Assembly (NCBI GenBank): GCA_029204225.1
Contig: CM055102.1
Location: 2,051,629 to 2,115,628, forward strand
DNA length: 64,000 nt
Direction: 5' to 3'
Source: Diphasiastrum complanatum
Lineage: Eukaryota; Streptophyta; Lycopodiopsida; Lycopodiales; Lycopodiaceae
Of the stretch, positions 19,508 through 30,790 are shown one piece after another. Both the position numbers and the translations under genes were made by a program. How positions within the stretch are numbered: the stretch's first letter is position 1; every line of letters starts with the position of its first letter. The notes below the pieces were generated by a model, which saw only the letters and a program-made list of their open reading frames with translations, was not told the DNA's origin and did no database searches.

Positions 19508-21936
19508 AGGCCACTCTTTGTGTTAATATATAGTTGATTGATAGTTGATTGATAGTTGGGTGAGTTAGATGATGATGTGATAGTTTGATGTGATGTTGGT
19601 TGAGAGTTTTTTAGAGTTGAAAGCTTTTGGAAGATTGGTGCTTGCTTGAGAGATCTTTGTTGATGAGTAGGTTTGATTCCTTGTAAGTTTGGTTTGATGG
19701 ATGGTTAAATGTGGTTTTGCCTTATAGTATGCTTATGCATTGGTACAAGTATTGTCTTGCATAGTTGCTTGTGGAGTGATGGATGTTTGGGGTTGAATGC
19801 TTGTTAGTGGATTGAGAGTAGACTCACTTGTAGTTGATAACAATGGATAGGTTGGGTGTTTGTGGTTTGGTTTGAGAGTTGTGTTTTTCCCTCCAATTAG
19901 TTGATTGATTGTTGGAGGCTTGATTGGGTTGATGGAGTTTTTGTTTGCACTCCTTGGGATTGAATCTATGCTTGTTGATGAGAAAAGTGGGTTGTGCTTG
20001 AACATTAGAGTAATGTGTTGAGAGAATTGCTTTTGTTGAGAGTGATTTCATGGTGAGGGTTGGTTGGTTGGTTGTAGTCCATTGTCATACTAGTAGGCTT
20101 ATATCTTGAATGAGTGGGATGGTTTGCTTGAGGGCTTGGTGTGAGTGATGGGTTGCTGATTTTTAGCCATTGTATCTTTCTGGCCTGTTTTTTTTTACAG
20201 ACTTTCGGTTCTGCTTTCTCTCAACTGAACCGTTAACATTTCAATCGCACCGTCCATATTCCAGAAACTTTCATTTTTTTTATTTTCTCTTTTTACACCA
20301 ATTCGATCGGACATGCGTAAAGTGGAGAAAATTGCATGCCTGGCTCTGATTTTTGCTACAAGGTTCATGACTAGAGTTTCCACGCAACGGCTACCTAATT
20401 GCACATTGAGGTGAGTTTTTGACTTGAACTTTCTTTCTAGTCACTTCCATTTCTTGAAGTTTTGTTTGTAAGCTCTTAACTTAAATTGGAATGGGATGTG
20501 AGATGTGTAAGATAGGGTTTTACACTTTGAAGGAGGTTGTTATGAATGGTCTAGGGAAGTAAGCTTGTTGAGGGACTAATTACGTCAAGTTTTTCCGAGG
20601 TCCTACAGATTTAAGTGTTGCTGATGGTTGTAATTTTCAGTTGTACTCATTTACATTGGTGACTACTTGTAAGGTTTGGTAGTGAATCGGGTTTTTAAGC
20701 ATGAACTAGAGTTCAGTTGAGAATTATAGTAATGAATGTCATATGTTGTGGGGTTAATTAAGGGAAGGATTGATTTTCGATTATCGACGTTTAGTGAAAG
20801 CAAGAACGCTTGTAACCAGGGTTTATTAGCATGGTTTGGAAGTAATTATATGGATACGGTTTTAAAAGGTGAATGTGTTTTACTCTATGCTTGTCTAAGA
20901 TAGAACTGATAGTTTAAACCGCAATAAACCGTCAAAGTTCAGAAGCGTTTAATTTTCGTCATTTATGAAGCGTGTCAGCTAGACCCGACCTCTGTGAAAC
21001 ACCAGAGCGGGCCGTCCACCATCCGTGGTTGAAAAACACCACCTTGTTTAAAGCGTCGCATTAGTCACACCCGCCGTCGGCACTGTCTAGCGAAATACCT
21101 AGACCCGACGGTCGGCGAAAATACCGCCACTTAGCAAACAAAGCGGTGCATATAACTTGCACCCCACGAGCACATCATAGACAGTAAATCGGTTTCTAGC
21201 CCATGTAAGTTTTTTACTAACTGTAAACCGAATTCAATGGGGAAAGAGATATTAGCAAGATCCTAACTCGAATTAGTGATCAGAAGTTTCACGGAACCGT
21301 GACCCTAGAAAGCTAGTGAATCATTGCAGCCAAAAGTACTAGCACCCTCTCCTTGCAACCATATCTCTAAGAGCCTGGAAAACTCTCATCGGTTGGGGAG
21401 CACGGGGCAATAGAGAAGGCCATCAGGGTTGGAAGTGGCAAACCCTCTATTGCTCACATAGGGCCGAACTGCCATTAGAGATGGGGCCCCTTGACCCTTT
21501 TAGGACGTTTTGGCTGGAACAACCCCCCTAAAAAAATGGCCCTAACAAAATCTACATCCCCTCTCATCCTACTTCTCATAATTTGACAGAAAACACAATT
21601 GTACTATCATGAATCAAAGAGATGCAAGCCTCAGCATAATTTGGACTCGGTATATCAATGTACTAAATCATTCATTAAAGAACAGTGATTATTATAGAAA
21701 AAGGATTCCATTCATGAGTGCAGCAAGATCTGCAGATAAATACAATGATAATCATCTTCTTCTTTGCTAGGAAGAAGGAAAGATTAAGCTACACAGAGCC
21801 ACAAAGAGTCTCTGCTCTTTCTCTCTTGCAAGCAAGAAGAATAGAAATAGAATACATGGAATGAAAAACGTTCTGGCTCATATAGCCAGGAAGAGTGTCG
21901 TGCTCAGAGAGAGAAGGCTGTAACTGCCTTCAGAAT

Positions 21937-22542
21937 GATGCCCACTGGTTATTTAACAAGTGCACATGTCTCTTCCAATGCCAATGATAGGTTGCCATGT
22001 GTGTACAGGACGTTAGGGTTGCTTGCACATCAGCTGTAGAACTGTAGTTACCAGGACCAACCAGGTTCTGCCTTACATAGAAGAGACTAAAGTCTTTGAC
22101 AACCGCCGGCAAAATAGAGAGCCTGTGGTTGAAACTGACCAAGAACAAGAATGTAAAGCTCTTGTGTCAAGGAAGGATCGATTGGGTCTGGGTCGAAAAA
22201 TCTATTGTTGAAGGTTGGAATATCTGCTCCACCCAGGATCAAAAATGTTCTAGACGCTCTCTAAGAATCGATCCAGTATCGAAAACTAGATACATCTTGC
22301 TCCACTGAGAATCGACTTGCTACAGATTGAACTCAGAGGTCGTACTGCTGCTCTGCTTAAGATTGCGTTGATTGTCAGTATAGTTCAAGGTACTTTCATC
22401 AAAAATCATAGAAGAGAGAAAGGTTGAATCCGAACATTTTCCCAGTTTGGTACAGGGGATTCACATATTGGATAAATGAAGTATTATTTTGCCCTTCATT
22501 CAGCCTAGCAGTATCTTCTTTCAAATGTTGTGAGACAATAAA
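21937..22542. other. Internal/LTR flank, no gene
   Basis: Contains the unpaired remainder of the 3' LTR and the 3' part of the internal region. No polypurine tract could be fixed, so the LTR boundary is undefined. Confidence 0.4.
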
Positions 22543-22905
22543 CTACAATAATAAATCAACTTCAAGTTCTGAACATGGTTCTAAAAATATATTATATGTC
22601 ATGTCAGAATCTTGATGATGGTCATAATCATCTGTTGTACATGAGAGAAGGGACTTCCAAAAAATATTAAAGGTTTTTATTTCAACCTTCTCAATCTGAA
22701 ACTTAAAACTTGTAGAATCTGCCTCAGTCATTTCAACAGATTTACAAAGAATGACAATAGGCCAATGAGGTTCATAGCACAAGGGTGAAGGTGCTAGAAT
22801 GAGATTCCACAAAACAAATACATTATTCACCACAGTCTTCTCAGCTCCAAGCTTAAAACTTGGTAAATCTGGTTCATTTTGATGGATTGTACTTGTTGGT
22901 AGCAA
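22543..22905 (-). CDS. Hypothetical 120-codon frame inside non-autonomous element
   Basis: Minus-strand frame lying just downstream of the PBS in element orientation, where a gag would be expected. It matches no retroelement domain I know. It contains an internal duplication: EPDLPSFKLGAEKTVV...LWNLIL is echoed by EADSTSFKFQIEKVEI...FWKSLL about 50 residues later. Acidic C-terminus, no transmembrane segment and no zinc knuckle. It may be a chance frame in a leader built of tandem duplicated DNA. The first codon may not be ATG, which lowers confidence. Confidence 0.25.
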   Translation of the reverse strand: MLPTSTIHQNEPDLPSFKLGAEKTVVNNVFVLWNLILAPSPLCYEPHWPIVILCKSVEMTEADSTSFKFQIEKVEIKTFNIFWKSLLSCTTDDYDHHQDSDMTYNIFLEPCSELEVDLLL

Positions 22906-23028
22906 ATATAGCTTGCAAAATACTATACATCCACAAACTTATAATATTCTGAAACTGGAACCTGCCCACAAAAAATTAGAATGGTGAATAGAAATGGTAA
23001 TGAGCAGAAATTTCTCACTTGGCTGTGC

Positions 23029-23046
23029 TCCCCGACAACGGCGCCA
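23029..23046 (-). other. Primer-binding site, tRNA-Asp type
   Basis: On the minus strand this reads TGGCGCCGTTGTCGGGGA. It is complementary to the 3' end of tRNA-Asp with one change and is the classic Athila-type PBS. Confidence 0.85.
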
Positions 23047-23057
23047 AAATAAGCGTA

Positions 23058-23848
23058 TGTCATAATATGCTAATTAGAAAATTCGATGGTTTTTGCAGTA
23101 TAAGAGATGTCGTTTCCCAAAGAGAGCACAAAAGAGAGTAATTCTGTCATTATGGTGGTAATAAAACTATATCAGTGATGCACAGTGAAATGGGATGGAA
23201 ATGATAAAAAATCTGGTTGTCAGGGACATTTAGATAAGGTAGCCAGAACCACCAAGCCCAAGGAAAAATGTAATAAATCCAATCGAAACAAGTTTAATGA
23301 TAGTTTCAGACCATATACTACTCCCATACAATAGCTATGTATGATCATTAAAGTCTTGACTGACTAAACAATCACTACACACACATTCTGATTAACCACA
23401 AATTCCAAGATTGTGAATCCTCCAATTCTGACTCAATAACTAAGCAACCTGCAAAATGACTCGGGGAATCTACATCCCCTCTCATCCTACTTCTCATAAT
23501 CTGACCAAAAACACAATTGTACTATCATGAATCAAACAAATGCATGCCTCAGCATGATTTGGACTCGGTATATCAATGTACTAAATCATTCATTAAAGAA
23601 CAGTGATTATTACTAGAAAAGGGATTCCATTCATGAGTGCAGCAAGATCTATAGATAAATACAATGATAATCATCTTCTTCTCTGCTAGGAAGAAGGAAA
23701 GACTAAGCTACACAAAGCACACAGAGCCACAAAGAGTCTCTGCTCTTTCTCTCTTGCAAGCAAAAAGAATAGAAATAGAATACATGGAATGAAAAACATT
23801 CTGGCTCATATAGCCAAGAAGAGTGTTGTGCTCACAGAGAGAAGGTCG
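23058..23848 (-). repeat. 5' LTR of the non-autonomous element, truncated
   Basis: 791 bp matching the split LTR at 18053-21936. The inner end is TGTCATAA at 23058 on the plus strand, 11 bases from the PBS. The outer end is cut by the copia LTR that starts at 23849. It carries the intact (empty) site of the solo LTR insertion at about 23467. Confidence 0.85.
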
Positions 23849-24871
23849 TGTAGAAAAAATAGTAATTATTCTTCCACAGAGAACACGATGCAAGTTTGAA
23901 TAAATCAAACTAATATTAGTGTCTTCAATCGGGATTGTATTTGATCTATGTACTAGTAGAACAATATTAGTTCTGATTGAATATGCGTGAGGAAATTATA
24001 TGTGGAAGTAAGAGACAACTTAAGACAATTTAGACAATAAGAAAGTATTGATCAAAAAACAAATTTTTAAAACTCTAAATCTGATTCATCGATATACATC
24101 TCTTGCTGTCTTATCTCGCTGTTGTGTCTCTGATTGAGTGAATGTGTTACAACGAGTAGTGCACATGTATTTATATTGCTATAGGACAGGTCTTTTGGCC
24201 TTTTGTTTACAGGTCTTTTGGCCTTTCAATGCTGTAACAGTAGATATCTAACCGTTTACGACGGTTGATATTCAAATAAACGCTCTGTTTCCATGCTCAA
24301 ATAAATTCTGTTCGCGAATTATTCGCGATAGTCCATCTCTTCATCTCAACTTCGTGTTTCACGAATTGTTCGCGACACTTGTCTCTTCGTGACATTTTCG
24401 TCTTTAGCGAAGTGTTCATGACAGATGACAATTCTTGAGCTTGAAGAAGATAACTAGAATATTTCGTGAACTCTTTGAGATAGTTTTGCGACAGGTGAGC
24501 TTGAAGAACAGTCCAGAAGATTTTGCGAATTGTTCGCAACAATTTCGTGACATCTGAGGCTTGAACAAGAAACATAATATTTTGCGACAAGATTATGTTT
24601 GCGAATCTTTTGAGCTTCAACAAGAAAGCCACGAGCTTCTACAAGAAATTGTTTCACGAATCTTTCGAGTTGACTACAAGACAAACTTTGCGAATCCTTC
24701 GCGAATCTTTCGAGTTGACTACAAGACAAATTTTGCGAATCCTTTGCGAATCTTTGAAGTTGGTCATGAATAGAAATGTTTTGAGTTCACGTTCGTTTCT
24801 TTCTCATCCTTGTCAAGTAAACTGTGCGCTTTGCTAGTAGAATCAAGATCTGTTTGATCAGTTGTTCTACA
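23849..24871 (-). repeat. copia 3' LTR, minus orientation
   Basis: 1023 bp with inverted ends TGTAGAA and TTCTACA. On the minus strand it follows a GAGAGGGAGC purine tract (24872-24881), the polypurine tract of the element. It is rich in GCGAA/TTCGC motifs and includes a 45-bp tandem repeat. Confidence 0.82.
24656..24760. repeat. 45-bp tandem repeat in LTR, 2.3 units
   Basis: CGAATCTTTCGAGTTGAC recurs with a 45-bp period (CTTT at about 24662, 24707 and, partially, 24752). Each unit also carries TTTGCGAATCC. It lies in U3 of the minus-strand copia and could be an enhancer array (inference). Confidence 0.8.
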
Positions 24872-24912
24872 GCTCCCTCTCAAAGTGGCAGTTGGATTAA
24901 CCCCAATCTTCT

Positions 24913-26501
24913 TCACTGCTTCTCGTACAACGCCTTACTGAGTGGCTTTGTAAAGATATTAGCTGTCATTTTCTCTGTGGATATGAAAACTGTCTTCAGT
25001 ATCTTCTTCTCAACTAACTCCCAGATCACAGGATACTTGATAGCTATGTGCTTCATTTTTGAGTTTAATACAGGATCTTTCATAGGATAGATTGCTGAAG
25101 TGTTATCCATTAACAAGACATAAGGTTCAAAATATATTCATCAAATCCTTCCAGTATCTATTTGATCCAGAGCAGCTCGTTTGCCATCTTGGCTGCTGCT
25201 ACATATTCCGCTTTACAAGAAGATTGAGCTACTTTTGTTTGCTTCTTGCTTATCCAGAGTATGGCTGCACCATATGCTAGAGTACAATTACTTTTGCAAT
25301 ACAAATACTTTTGCAATCATCCTTCATGGATGACCAGCTTGCATCACTATAAGATTCAATGTGAAATCCAACTTCCTTCAAATAACACAGTCCATAGTCT
25401 TTCGTTTTCTGGAGATATTGTAGTACTCTCTTTGCCAACTTCCAATGCAACGATCTTGTTTTTTGAATATATTGGCTCAGCCTGTATACTACAAACGCAG
25501 GTCTGGTGTTGTTTGCTAGATATAACAATGATCCAATCAGCCTACGATAGGGTGTTTTGGCCATTCGTTCCTCTTCCTCAAGAGTCTACGGACAATCTGC
25601 CTTGTTCAGTATTGTTCCAGGTATCATGGGAGTATGCACACCTTTGCATTCGAGCATGTTGAAGTCTTCAATGATCTTTTGAGTGTACTTTTGTTGGTGA
25701 AGATACAACTTACCACATTCAAAGTTTCTCACGATCTGCAAGCCTAGATAGATTTTAGTTTCTCCTAGGTCAGCGATCTCAAATATTTCAAAAATGTCTC
25801 TTTTGATATCTGAAATTAACTTATCTCTTCTTGAGAAGACAAGCGTGTCATCAACATAAACAACTAGAATGATTATTTCATTTTGGACATGCTTGATATA
25901 GACATTTGATTCAATAAATAGAGGTTTAAAGCCTATGGAACATAGTGCTTCGTCCTTCTTTCTATACCATTGTCTTGTTGCTTGTTTCATACCACAAATG
26001 CTTTTATTCATGTGACATCCGTATTCTGGATATTCTTGGCTTACAAAACCAAGTGGTTGGTCCATGAATAAGTCTTCTTCCAAGCATGTAGGAAAGCAGT
26101 TTTCTCATCCACAATATGGATTTTCAGATCATGAGCCACTACATACGTGAATAACAAACGAATTAATGTATGTTTGACTACCGGTGAGAAAGTATCAGTG
26201 TAGATCCCATACTTCTGAGAAAATCCTTTAGCAACTAACATTGCCTTGTATCTGATGTTTCTCCATTGGGACCTATTTTGATCTTGTAGATCCAGTTCCT
26301 CTTGACTTGTTTTCTACCATCAGGTATAGCTGCAAGTGTCCATACATTGTTCTTGTACATGGATGACATTTCGTCCTCCATTGCCTGAATCCAACGATTT
26401 TTATTTGGTCCATCTATAGCTTCCTCGAATATTTGAGGTTTGTCAGAGAATTCACAAAATTTGATGGTTGTATTAAAAACATCCTGACCATGAAGAAACA
26501 A
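24913..26501 (-). pseudogene. copia reverse transcriptase-RNase H, broken
   Basis: Minus-strand pieces from 26501 down: RT N-terminus (WIQAMEDEMSSMYKNNVW, NWIYKIK), AKGFSQKYGI and TFSPVVKHT, then the palm (VDEKTAFLHA). After a shift, EEDLFMDQPLGFV and VVYVDDTLVFS keep the YVDD box. YRRLIGSLLYLANNTRP and the RNase H part (SYSDASW, IYPMKDPVLNSKMKHI, ANIFTKPLS) follow in further frames, ending at 24913. At least four frameshifts. Gag, protease and integrase are missing; homology stops at about 26501. Lineage differs from family A. Confidence 0.88.
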
Positions 26502-26503
26502 AA

Positions 26504-27427
26504 TGTTTCTAACTACAAAGCCTTGCTAGCTTTCAGCCCTCAACCTGACGAAGATGTTCGCGAACACGAAAGTCAGGAGACACAAAACACGAAAAGTTTC
26601 GCGAACACGAAAGTCAAAGGAGACAAAGATGAACGGTTCGCGAACACGAAAGATTCACAAACAAGAATCTTTTGCGATCTGGCACGAGAATCTTTTGCAG
26701 TCCAGTACGAGAGAAAGGCAGACGAGCAAAACAAGACCAACGACGCGAAAGGAAAAATGTCGCGAAACTCGTTTTGCCCTCACGCTCCAAAGAATACCAG
26801 CAAAGATCACGCAAGTACCCAGAAGTACAGAAATATGATTTGATGGCATGACGTTAGCAGATACTCCCTAATTTGTGGCTAATCTACCACTGTTGTAACA
26901 TATAGATTAGCACATAATACACATACAGTGTAAGGTAGTAGTCTGATGCTAGTAAGCAATCAAGATAAAATTACAGAATACATGTCGCCTGCGTGCGAAG
27001 ACAATTATGTCTAGGATCTGTAGATCCAACTGTCCACTAGTAAAGTGAGACGATTACTCGTGAGAGAACCGCGTTTCTCCCATGCCAACGCACTGCGTGG
27101 ATTTGCATGCAGTGCTTGAAGAAATCAGAGGAAGATCAATATAGATGATTTTTCTTGTTGTGTCTGATCTCGAATGCAAATGCATCTACTGTTATTCTTA
27201 TGTCTGAGTTTTTTTGTTCATTTGAAATTTTCACCTTGTTGAAACTATGTTGAATGCTGCATTTATTTTATAAACGTAGATCAGCAATGCCTAACTACAT
27301 TCTAGGGAATTATAGGAGTGATTCAGCTGGCAGTGTCCAGCAATCACATCTGAACTCCATCCGAATCGCACGAGGATCATGGTTGTTGCGACTGTTTCGC
27401 GATTCCCTCTTATTTGATTCTCTTCAG
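26504..27427 (+). repeat. Probable copia 5' LTR, plus orientation
   Basis: The stretch ends TCTCTTCAG directly before a tRNA-iMet PBS at 27428, so an LTR end lies here. The left end is not fixed; TGTTTCTAAC at 26504 is a candidate where the neighbouring copia coding region stops. The left third contains TTCGCGAACACGAAAG three times (about 26565-26655), similar in flavour to the LTR at 23849 but not alignable with it. Confidence 0.5.
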
Positions 27428-27440
27428 TGGTATCAGAGCC
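27428..27440 (+). other. Primer-binding site, tRNA-iMet
   Basis: TGGTATCAGAGCC. Only three bases separate it from RT-coding sequence, so leader, gag, protease and integrase are deleted in this copy. Confidence 0.85.
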
Positions 27441-28772
27441 AACACTAGGCTTTGTGCTAAAGGTTTTGCTCAAGTTTATGGACTTGATTATGAGGAGACC
27501 TTTGCTCCAGTTGCAAAGATGGTATCAATTAGAATCATAATTTCTCTTGCTTGTTTTTTCAATATCTCTAATGCATTTCTAAATGGGTATCTAGAAGAAG
27601 AGATTTATATGGATCAGCCTATTGGGTTCATCCATGACAAAGAAAAAGTTTGCTTGCTCTTCAAAAAATTATATGGATTGAAGCAAGCTCCAAGGTCATG
27701 GTATTCTCGACTTAACACCTTTCTTGAGTCACTAGGATTTAATCTTAGTAACTATGATCTTTCCTTATATGTCAAGTTTTTTGATAAAGATATTGTCATC
27801 CTTCTTATTTATGTTGATGATATCATTCTGACAGGAAGTTGCATCAAGTTAGTTGAGGAAACCAAGATTGCACTTGGAAAAGAGTTCAAGATGCAAGATC
27901 TTGAAAAAATTCACTATATTCTAGGATTAGAGATTGACTTTCTTAAAAATAAACCTTTTGTATGTCAATCCAAGTATGCTCTTCCAATGTTAAAGAAGTT
28001 CAATATGTTGAATTGTAAGAGTATAGAAACACCTATGGAGCAAAATGTAAAGGACTCTAACAAAGGTGATGAAAGATCCTTCATGGACATCACACTTTTT
28101 AGAAGTCTTATAGGCTCCTTAATTTGGCTCACAATAAGCAGACCTGACATAAGCTTTAGTTTTCATAAGTTGAGCCAGGCTATGCAAAATCCTTCTGTTT
28201 ATCATTGGAAAATGGCCAAGAGAGTGCTTAGATATATATCTTCAACTTTTGATTTTGGTTTATTGTATAAAAGTGAAGATCTTTCTATTATTGGTTATTC
28301 TGACTCGGATTTTGCAAGTGATAGAGCAGATCGAAAATCTACAAGTGCTTATGTCATATATCTTGGAGGAAACTTGATATCTTGGCTTTCCAAAAAGCAA
28401 GATACTATATCACTCTCATCATGTGAAGCCGAGTACAAGGCACTCACTACAACAACAAAGTAAGTGCTTTGGATCAAGAGGTTACTAGTGGAGCTAAATA
28501 TAATCATGGAAGAGGATCTACCTATGATCATGTGTGACAAAATTTCAGCCCAAGCCCTTGCCAACAACCCAATATTCCATGCAAGGAGCAAACATATCGA
28601 AGTTGCACATCACTTCGTGTGAGAGAAGCTCATTGGAGGTGAAACCAAATTGGAGCACATCGACACATCTTGTATTGCTGATATGCTCACCAAACCTTTG
28701 AGCAAAAGTTCCTTCATCAAGCATAGAGCCAATCTTGGAGTTATACCAAGATCTATGTTCAAATCAATATAG
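27441..28772 (+). pseudogene. copia reverse transcriptase-RNase H (5'-deleted)
   Basis: The frame starts inside RT at LCAKGFAQVYGLDYEETF. A short deletion removes KWKV-QLDV (SLACFFNISNAFLNG), taking a catalytic Asp with it. LIYVDDIILTGS keeps YVDD. The connection and RNase H (YSDSDFASDRADRKSTSAY, SWLSKKQDTISLSSCEAEY) are intact to a TAA at 28461-28463. A further TGA near 28620 interrupts the tail before the true stop at 28770. The protein is close to family A by eye but the LTR differs. It is the second-best preserved RT in the window. Confidence 0.9.
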
Positions 28773-28781
28773 ATTATTTTT

Positions 28782-29567
28782 AGGAGGAGTGTTAAAATTG
28801 AGAAACAATCCATATTGATTTCTTGGCTTGCTACAAATGTTGTATCATGCAAGTATGTAGCTCATTAATGCAAAATGCCAAGTTTGGCCTACATAGAAGT
28901 CGAGCTACATGGCTATGTAATATCTAGATTTATGAATACAACTTGCATATAGTTTGTAGACATAGAATTAGCAAAGTCGTGCTTGTAGAAACTCGTGGCA
29001 ATTCACATGCATTAATTGTAAGTGATCCATAGTGACATGCAAGGCATGCACAAAGTGTAATGGACACATGCATGATGATTTATACTTTGTTAGTTAGAAC
29101 TAGCACACTTGTAAAAAGTTGGTAGAATTTCATGCATGGAAAGTGACAAATGTCACATAGACTCTAGATGTCACTTTAGATGTCATTTTGCAATGGATGG
29201 ATGTGGTTCTACCTCGAGCTACCTCAAACTCCATAAATATGTGTAGCTCTCCTCACAATCAATGATGAAGAACCAAAGTTTTGTAGCTACCTGATGCCAT
29301 TTTGGATTTGAACTATTTTGCTTGTTATCTCTCTATCTTTCTCTCTCTAACTCGTGTTGAAGCTAATGCTTATACACTGATATCTTGTACTTTTGCTCAT
29401 TATTGATTCATTGCTATCATATTCAATTGCTTAGCATGCTAGATTGTGGTTAAGCCATTTCTTCTGAACTAGATCTTGCTAATCAATCTAGAATCAAGTT
29501 ATTGTGCTAATCACAAAGCTTAATTAGATCCATCATATTGTGGACATTCCCCACACGTGTGAAATCT
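28782..29567 (+). repeat. Polypurine tract (28782-28789) and copia 3' LTR
   Basis: AGGAGGAG is followed by an LTR starting TGTTAAAATTGAG at 28790. Its right end is near CACACGTGTGAAATCTGGA (29552-29567 region), parallel to the end of the family A LTR. A gypsy gag begins right after it, so the exact border is inferred. Confidence 0.7.
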
Positions 29568-30790
29568 GGAAATTTTGTCAGAGAGCACATCGTGGTGTCC
29601 AAGAAGCTCGACTAAATGAGGAAACACGAGAACAGTTATGGAAAACACAAATGGAATTGCTTAGCCAGCAACACTAGCAACAGATGGAGAAACTCACAAA
29701 AGAGTTTCAAAACACTCTTAAGTCTATCCAAAGTTCAATGCCGGATCAGATACCCATTGGCAAAATCCACCATAGACGAGAGAATACATGGTTTCCTCAC
29801 TGTCGAGGTGCACACACTGGCAAAGAGTGCCCATCATACCAACCGATCCCAGATACTTCATTGATCAAATGTGACATCTGCGACTTTATGGGTCATACCT
29901 CACTCTATTGCTATTATAACCCGAGGAACCAGCCTCACAACCAGTCAGGGGGACATTATCAACCTCCTCAACAAGAGTTTGTTTCACAAAACCAAAATTA
30001 GCACTATCCACCACGAAACAACCAAGTCCATATACAAGAGTTGCCCAGACAATCTAGACATGAACCTCAACCACAGCTGGCACTCTTAGGACCACCTCCA
30101 AGGGGACAGCCTGATCTAGGAGCACAAAAACATAGACACCCTCGAGAATCAACACAAGCACATCTTGTAGAAAACTCCTACGATCACTCATATAATCACA
30201 ATACCACACTCCCATCTGTTAGTTCTCAACCATATCACACCGATAACTCATGCTCGTGCAAACGGGATGAGTATTCCAAACCACTAGAAAATTCAGCACA
30301 GCTAGCCATCCAAGATGGTTATGTTATTGCCACACGACCAATGAGCAACCGCTATTTTATTTGTGGGCGAAACTGGCCATTTCATGGTTGACTGTAAAGC
30401 TAAGAACCAATACCATGCAGAGTGTCCAGACTGTGTTCGCAAACACAGTTTCAAAGACTGTTCTAAACAACCTAACATGATCCTTCCAGACGTCATATAT
30501 CATCCGAACATGTGAAAGTTCTCACTAGAGCACAACGCCAACACCAAGAACAACAGCAACACATTGCCAAATCAACCGATGAACACGGAAGCCACTTGAC
30601 AGCTTCCACATTACCCAAAGACTACCTAGACCCAAAAGTGGAACAAAGGCAGTACAATGAATTCAGAAATGAGTTTTTGCGAGAGGATAAACATACGGAA
30701 AGTCTATTATTTGCTCAAATCCCCGAAAAAGAGCAATCCCTAAAACAATTCCGTTCAACCTTAAAGATTTTGATGAGGAGATGGATCGAT
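29568..30790 (+). pseudogene. Ty3/gypsy Gag
   Basis: Gag C-terminal half of a gypsy element. After a helical start (EQLWKTQMELLSQQ, stop, QQMEKLTKEFQNTLK) come several zinc knuckles. WFPHCRGAHTGKEC has lost its first Cys. CDICDFMGHTSLYC is a complete CX2CX4HX4C. A third pair near 30350-30480 (GHFMVDC, CPDCVRKHSFKDC) is frameshifted. A Gln/His/Pro-rich spacer lies between. The end (VLTRAQRQHQ to ERRQYNEF-like) parallels VLVVTRAQKRKK of the minus-strand gypsy at 63077-63541, so both belong to one lineage. Capsid N-terminus and protease are missing. Confidence 0.8.

Larger units (their letters stand above)
18467..21547 (+). mobile_element. 3081-bp solo LTR
   Basis: Begins TGTTAGC and ends CCTAACA, an inverted TG..CA terminus. 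The flanks are GAATC (18462-18466) and AAATC (21548-21552), a 5-bp target duplication with one change. The undisrupted LTR at 23460-23480 reads GGGGAATCTACATCC and shows the empty site. No internal PBS, polypurine tract or coding frame was seen, so a solo LTR of a long-LTR gypsy family is the best reading. A large non-autonomous element with short internal region is the alternative. A TATA box sits 1.03 kb from the left end. Confidence 0.78.
18053..21936 (-). repeat. 3' LTR of the non-autonomous element, split
   Basis: 18053-18466 matches 23058-23470, and 21548-21936 matches 23468-23846. Removing 18467-21547 and one target-site copy restores continuity. On the element strand the upstream LTR end lies at or above 21936; the partner is truncated there, so it cannot be placed. 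Confidence 0.85.
18053..23848 (-). mobile_element. Non-autonomous gypsy-type LTR element, minus strand
   Basis: Two copies of one LTR in minus orientation (23058-23848 and 18053-18466 plus 21548-21936) flank an internal region with a tRNA-Asp PBS at its 5' end. By eye the LTR copies are about 95% identical. The internal region is only about 1.1 kb and lacks gag-pol motifs, so the element would depend on another for movement. The 5' LTR is cut at 23848 by a copia LTR. The 3' LTR is split by a 3081-bp insertion and may extend past 21936, where its upper limit is not defined. Confidence 0.8.
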
